Assembly: GCA_020226215.1 (NCBI GenBank)
Contig: CM035227.1
Span: 19,161,866 to 19,225,865 of the forward strand
Direction of reading: 5' to 3'
Source: Sindora glabra
Taxonomy: Eukaryota > Streptophyta > Magnoliopsida > Fabales > Fabaceae
DNA: 64,000 nucleotides
Part shown: piece by piece, positions 60,176 through 64,000 of the stretch
How the letters are laid out: each line of letters starts with the position of its first letter
Numbering within the stretch: position 1 is the first letter of the stretch
Notes under the pieces: generated by a model
What the model was told of the DNA's origin: nothing
Database searches by the model: none
Seen by the model: only the letters and a program-made list of their open reading frames with translations
Made by a program: the position numbers and the translations under genes

Positions 60176-60700
60176 TGGGTAATTATTTTTTGTTTTGAAT
60201 TATTTTCCTATTATAATTAGGATTGTTATTAATTTGTGATTATTTTTCATTTGGAATTATTTTCCTATTCAAATTAGGATTCATTTATGTAATCCTTTGG
60301 TATATAGATAAATATATTGTTGGGGAGACCATATGAAAGAGTTTGTATTTGTACCCTAATGAGTTACCTAAAATCCCATAATTAGTTTCCTTTGGTAAAT
60401 TTATTTGTACTAAGAAGGAAGAGTGCATATACTATTTTTAAGAGTATGTACTACCAGTTATAAGAAGACTGTGAGATATTTTAGGTGCATTTGAGAGTGT
60501 TAGTTTGAGAGTTATCAAACCCTTTGTAATCTTTCTCTTTAATTCTTTTTAATGAATTTTATTCATTATCTTCACTCGTGGATTAGGTTAAAAATTTAAA
60601 CATTTTAAATTATTTCTATTTGTTGATTTACTCACTCTTTTAATTATGAATTATGGCAACATGCTTTCACATCATCACATCCATCTATGAAATTTCCCAA
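60176..60700 (+). repeat. 3' LTR of the TRIM-like element
   Basis: Starts TGGGTAATTATTTTT. Collinear with the 5' LTR; the terminal CA is eroded. Confidence 0.65.
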
Positions 60701-60719
60701 TAAATGGATGCTACTTAGG

Positions 60720-61170
60720 TAAGAGATAAGTGTCCAATGACAGCAGTAGCCCATAATAATGAAGGACTGACTTTGAGATTATGATATGAGAATTTCTATT
60801 GCCGATCAGTTCTTAAGATAGAATTATTAGCAATATACAAAGGCATATTAATTGCTAATAATTTTCGTCATAGTTATATTTCAATGGAAAGTGATTCAAA
60901 AGTTGCTATTAAGATGTTACGGAGGATTTCAATTTGGTGTTCGGTTGTTTTTAGGTATGTAAAATCTCTACTCAATTTTGTGGATAATGAGTCCCTTGGC
61001 TGGTGTCTTAAGGCTTGTGATAGGATTGTTCATGAGACAGCATGAGTTACAGATGTTTTCCAAGTGGGCCAGGCAATCTATTCCAAATCCCTCCTTACAA
61101 TTGAGGATGTTGTCTTGTTTGATTCATACTCGCTACTAATAAATCTGATTTCCATAAAAAAATAAAAAGA
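60720..61170 (+). pseudogene. RNase H fragment of a LINE
   Basis: One frame reads KIELLAIYKGILIANNF, then ISMESDSKVAIKML, and later RIVHETA followed by a stop and VTDVFQVG. These are the E, D and D regions of the RNase H domain found at the end of plant LINEs (ELLAI.EGL, VESDSK.A, RE.N..AD). It ends with an A-rich tail (61156-61170). This is a 5'-truncated LINE copy, not a host gene. Confidence 0.7.
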
Positions 61171-61809
61171 CCACAACAATTTAGATTCTTATACTTTGAA
61201 AATCAACAGAGCGAATGGTGGACACTGCTGATGTACTCAATTGAAGGAATAACTAACTAGCATCATGTGCGACTTTTAAAAATTGAGAAAACTGAAAAGG
61301 AATATTTGATATAAAGGAAAGATAAGTATTACAAGACAGTGTGGAGGAGACAAGTTTGCCACCTTCTCAGAATATTTTTTTCTTAACACCTATAGTATTT
61401 GTACACCTTTTCTTATCAATTTATGAGATTAATCTCTATTTCAACTAAGAGCAATAGATGATAAAATACAATTTCCAATAAAAACATATTCAACGGTTGA
61501 ATATGAAATTTTTTACCAAATTTATAATATTTGAAATTCAAATTACCTTTACTGAATCAACTAATCTTCATCTCTAAATCAATCTTTAATAAGATACAGT
61601 ACTATAGCATAATTAATTTAGCTTAGTTCTATCTACTAATTTATTTGCTTTATGTGTTTATATGTTGTTAGCTATACAATGCAATAAATAAAATTAAATA
61701 CATTTCTTAATTACGGGAAATATCCCCAGCCAAAATGATTCTATTCTTGTTCAAAGCCGAGTGCGGTGAGGCTGAAAAGAATAAGTTGAGTGGTTTAATT
61801 ACACCACAC

Positions 61810-61870
61810 GTAACTTGGACGGCATCACTTTACCTTCGTCACATCTTGAAGTCACCCTGCCTTTCTCACA
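61810..61870. other. Conserved non-coding block, copy 4
   Basis: GTAACTTGGACGGCATCACT, then ACCTTCGTCACATCTTGAAG and TCACCCTGCCTTTCTCACA. It joins features of copies 1, 2 and 3. Confidence 0.55.
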
Positions 61871-62299
61871 AATTATTTGAATACATATTAAAGTATTATA
61901 TCCCTTTTAATTAAGAAAAAATTGATATGCGCTTATATAGAAGGTTTTAACTTTTTTAAATCTTTTAGTATAAATTTTAGAATTTATGTAAAATTAACAT
62001 ATATATTAACTTGCAAAATATTTGAATACATATTAAAGCATTAGCCTTTTTAATTTACTCAATGATACAATTGATCTTTATAAAATTATAATTACAATAA
62101 TTAAAAAAATTAAAGGTACTAAAGAACATGTGAACATTTTCTATAAGAATTTCTCTTGCATACTTTTCTTCATGCCACTAATGTATCATGGACAATATTA
62201 AAAATTTGGTCTATGAAATTGTAAAATGTTGTTAAAATTGTATTTAATTTGTATAAAGATATAATTTTATTTTAGAATAGTGATCCATATATGTATAAC

Positions 62300-62760
62300 T
62301 TCAAGTACTACAAAAAAAACTAGTTAGTTACAAAAAAATTCATAGCAAATATTAGAAAATCTGTTAGTAAAAATAAAATAGTGTCAGATTAAAGTTTGGC
62401 AGTAAACAGCACATCGATAATTCAATTACTGACAAACAAAAAATACTTGTCACTAATTCTATCACTAATTTTGGGAGTTAATAACAAACAAAACTAACAA
62501 TCGGTAGAATTAGGGTTGTTGAAGTCCATTGCTAAATGTAATATTTAACAACAAGTTATCTGTCATTAAAATAGAATATAACAATAGATATAACCATTGC
62601 TATTTTCATCACAAAATTCTAATTTAATGATAGAAAAATTCATCACTAATATATAAATTTCTGAAAAGTTATTGGCATCATTATTTATAAATCCATCACT
62701 AATCCCTTCACTAATTTAGGAAGTATTGACAATTTATTACTTTCTTTCAAGGCAACCCAC
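62300..62760. mobile_element. CACTA-like transposon fragment
   Basis: Starts near TACTACAAAAAAAACTAG, close to the plant CACTA terminus (CACTACAAGAAAA), followed by many TCACTAAT-type subterminal words (at 62452, 62463, 62642, 62696, 62709). No right terminus or transposase was seen. Confidence 0.5.
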
Positions 62761-63960
62761 ATAACAAACATTCTTGTATAAATATAATTCAATTACAACA
62801 ACACCAAATTCTGTTAATAAATTTTCAAAATTAAATTCATAATATTGAATATTAATTGCCTAGTAATTTAATGTAAAAAATATAATATAAAACAATGAAC
62901 CCTATATAAAAACCCAAAATTGAATCCAATTTTTTTAAGAAATGACAAAAACTTGATAAGTGTAATTTAGGGATTCTCATTTGTGTCTCTTCGGCCTTTT
63001 TAAATACCTTTTGCTCTTATGTAAAAGATACTTCTACATGCCTCTCAATCCTTTAAACATTTGAGTTTCTGCTAGTTCAAACTTTATTTGTTATAGAATT
63101 TAATAGAATTAGGAAGTCTATCAAAATCATACTTTGAAATTTACAAATTAGTGCCCTATGAATCCTTCACTAGTCTATTAGTGTAAGTCTGATTGTGCTA
63201 TGAAGATATCATGTGAGATTCATAACCTTTTTCCATAACCTTCTTGCAACACCATCATTTGAGTTAAACCCAATTCGCACACCCACACCCACGCACACAC
63301 ATATTGAGACGCATATTTTCTTTTTGAGCTGCTTTTGTTGCACCAAATGATTTTTAGATATTACTCGATTTTGCTCATATGCAAGGGTTAATTTACATAG
63401 ATGGAAAATACTTAGTCTCATTTATTTGTAAAATATAAAAAAATAAAAATTATTTTTTAATATAAATATTGAAAGTGTAATATAAACTAATATTATTTTA
63501 ATGAATAAGTTATTTTTTTAACTATTGTAATATAATGTAAATAGGTGGATGACACTTCTTTATTTACATACAAACAAGAAAGATATATTTTCATAAGAAA
63601 ATATTTTTGGATAAAATAAACACAGCTTGAAATTAAGATTAATGCTATATTTATTTTGTAGAAAATATTTTCCATAAAAAATTTCCCTTATCTATATATA
63701 TAAGTAAAAGAGTGTTATGCTACCTTTATAGCTTATAATACAAAAGTAATTTATGATGTCATAATAGGGGGAATTTGAAGAGGTTGTTTTTATCATAATC
63801 TCCATTTTTAATGTTTATTAAAAGTTGAATATTTTTTGTTATCCTAACATTTTAAAATACGATTAAATAAAATAATTTTTATTAACGATTTTTCCGTGAA
63901 AAGAAACGATTCCAGAGAGTTTTTTTAATTAACCTTGTCATTTAAATTTATCATTAAAGT
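62761..63960. other. AT-rich part of duplication copy B, no gene seen
   Basis: A CA-rich run lies at about 63277-63300. Open frames at 63209-63675 have no motif and overlap low-complexity DNA. The stretch at 63412-63650 resembles the GGCT-type MITE family loosely. Confidence 0.4.
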
Positions 63961-64000
63961 TTACAGAAGCTTTTACTCTCCCAAGTTCCGATGACAATTG

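Larger units (their letters stand above)
59273..60700 (+). mobile_element. Short LTR element (TRIM-like)
   Basis: Two direct repeats of about 527 bp (59273-59801 and 60176-60700) flank only 374 bp. Both carry TTAATTTGT, AATTAGGATT, TTTGGTATATA, CCATATGAAAGAGTTTG-like and AATCTCTCTCT/CTTTCTCTTTAATTC words and the ending CTTTCACATCATCA. The interior has no gag or pol motif; its last part (AAGATTATTAAGATTTGGCT) looks like the 3' non-coding end of a copia element. No primer site match was found. It is absent from duplication copy A. Confidence 0.7.
58640..64000. repeat. Segmental tandem duplication, copy B (cut by window end)
   Basis: Collinear with 52500-56540; landmarks are listed there. It is longer than copy A within the same landmarks because an LTR mini-element and a LINE fragment (59273 to about 61170) are inserted, plus a CACTA-like piece near 62300. 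The last shared landmark, CAGAAGCTTTTACTCTCCCA, stands 18 bases before the end of the window. Confidence 0.8.

Overview
The window looks like nuclear DNA of a eudicot plant. It is very AT-rich, has plant-type LTR retrotransposons (including a Sirevirus-like Ty1/copia element with an initiator-Met-tRNA-like primer site), a plant LINE carrying an RNase H domain, several MITE families, and small intronless EF-hand genes with plant TATA boxes. I cannot name the species. No bacterial, organellar, rRNA or tRNA features were seen.

Only four genes look intact, all on the minus strand: 6987-7280, 12827-13111, 17986-18267 and 57111-57407. Each encodes a 93-98 residue protein with two EF-hand calcium-binding units joined by a shared linker (leucine or valine plus glycine, then a proline-tryptophan/arginine stretch). 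They are one tandemly expanded family. The second and third are the closest pair: they share their 3' UTR, and their second calcium loop is lengthened in the same place. In every gene a TATA box lies 65-115 bp upstream of the start I chose; in genes 1 and 4 it overlaps or lies inside the longer reading frame, which settles the start. A short conserved non-coding block recurs in four spacers of the cluster.

Layout. 1-19600: three EF-hand genes in AT-rich spacers with MITEs, including a 1.4 kb Mutator-type foldback element with a 9-bp target duplication just downstream of gene 1. 21042-26436: an LTR element with no coding capacity. 27830-31209: a collapsed gypsy-like LTR pair. 35065-44233: a decayed full-length Sirevirus-like copia element on the minus strand with gag, protease, integrase, RT and RNase H remnants and an extra ORF after pol. 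Its LTR promoters carry arrays of 20-bp inverted repeats, and a second array with its own TATA box precedes the extra ORF. 47098-47255: an unidentified exon-like tract. 47541-52490: a decayed LINE containing a hAT-type MITE. 52500-56540 and 58640-64000: two copies of a tandem segmental duplication around EF-hand gene 4; the second copy later received an LTR mini-element and a LINE fragment. Since copy B is cut by the window end at the point that lies about 650 bp from gene 4 in copy A, a fifth EF-hand gene may lie just past 64000.

The most unusual items are the inverted-repeat arrays of the copia element (each with a WRKY-type TTGACC core) duplicated as an apparent internal promoter, the lengthened calcium loop of genes 2 and 3, and the conserved non-coding block of the gene cluster. 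Repeat-family names rest on motifs read by eye.
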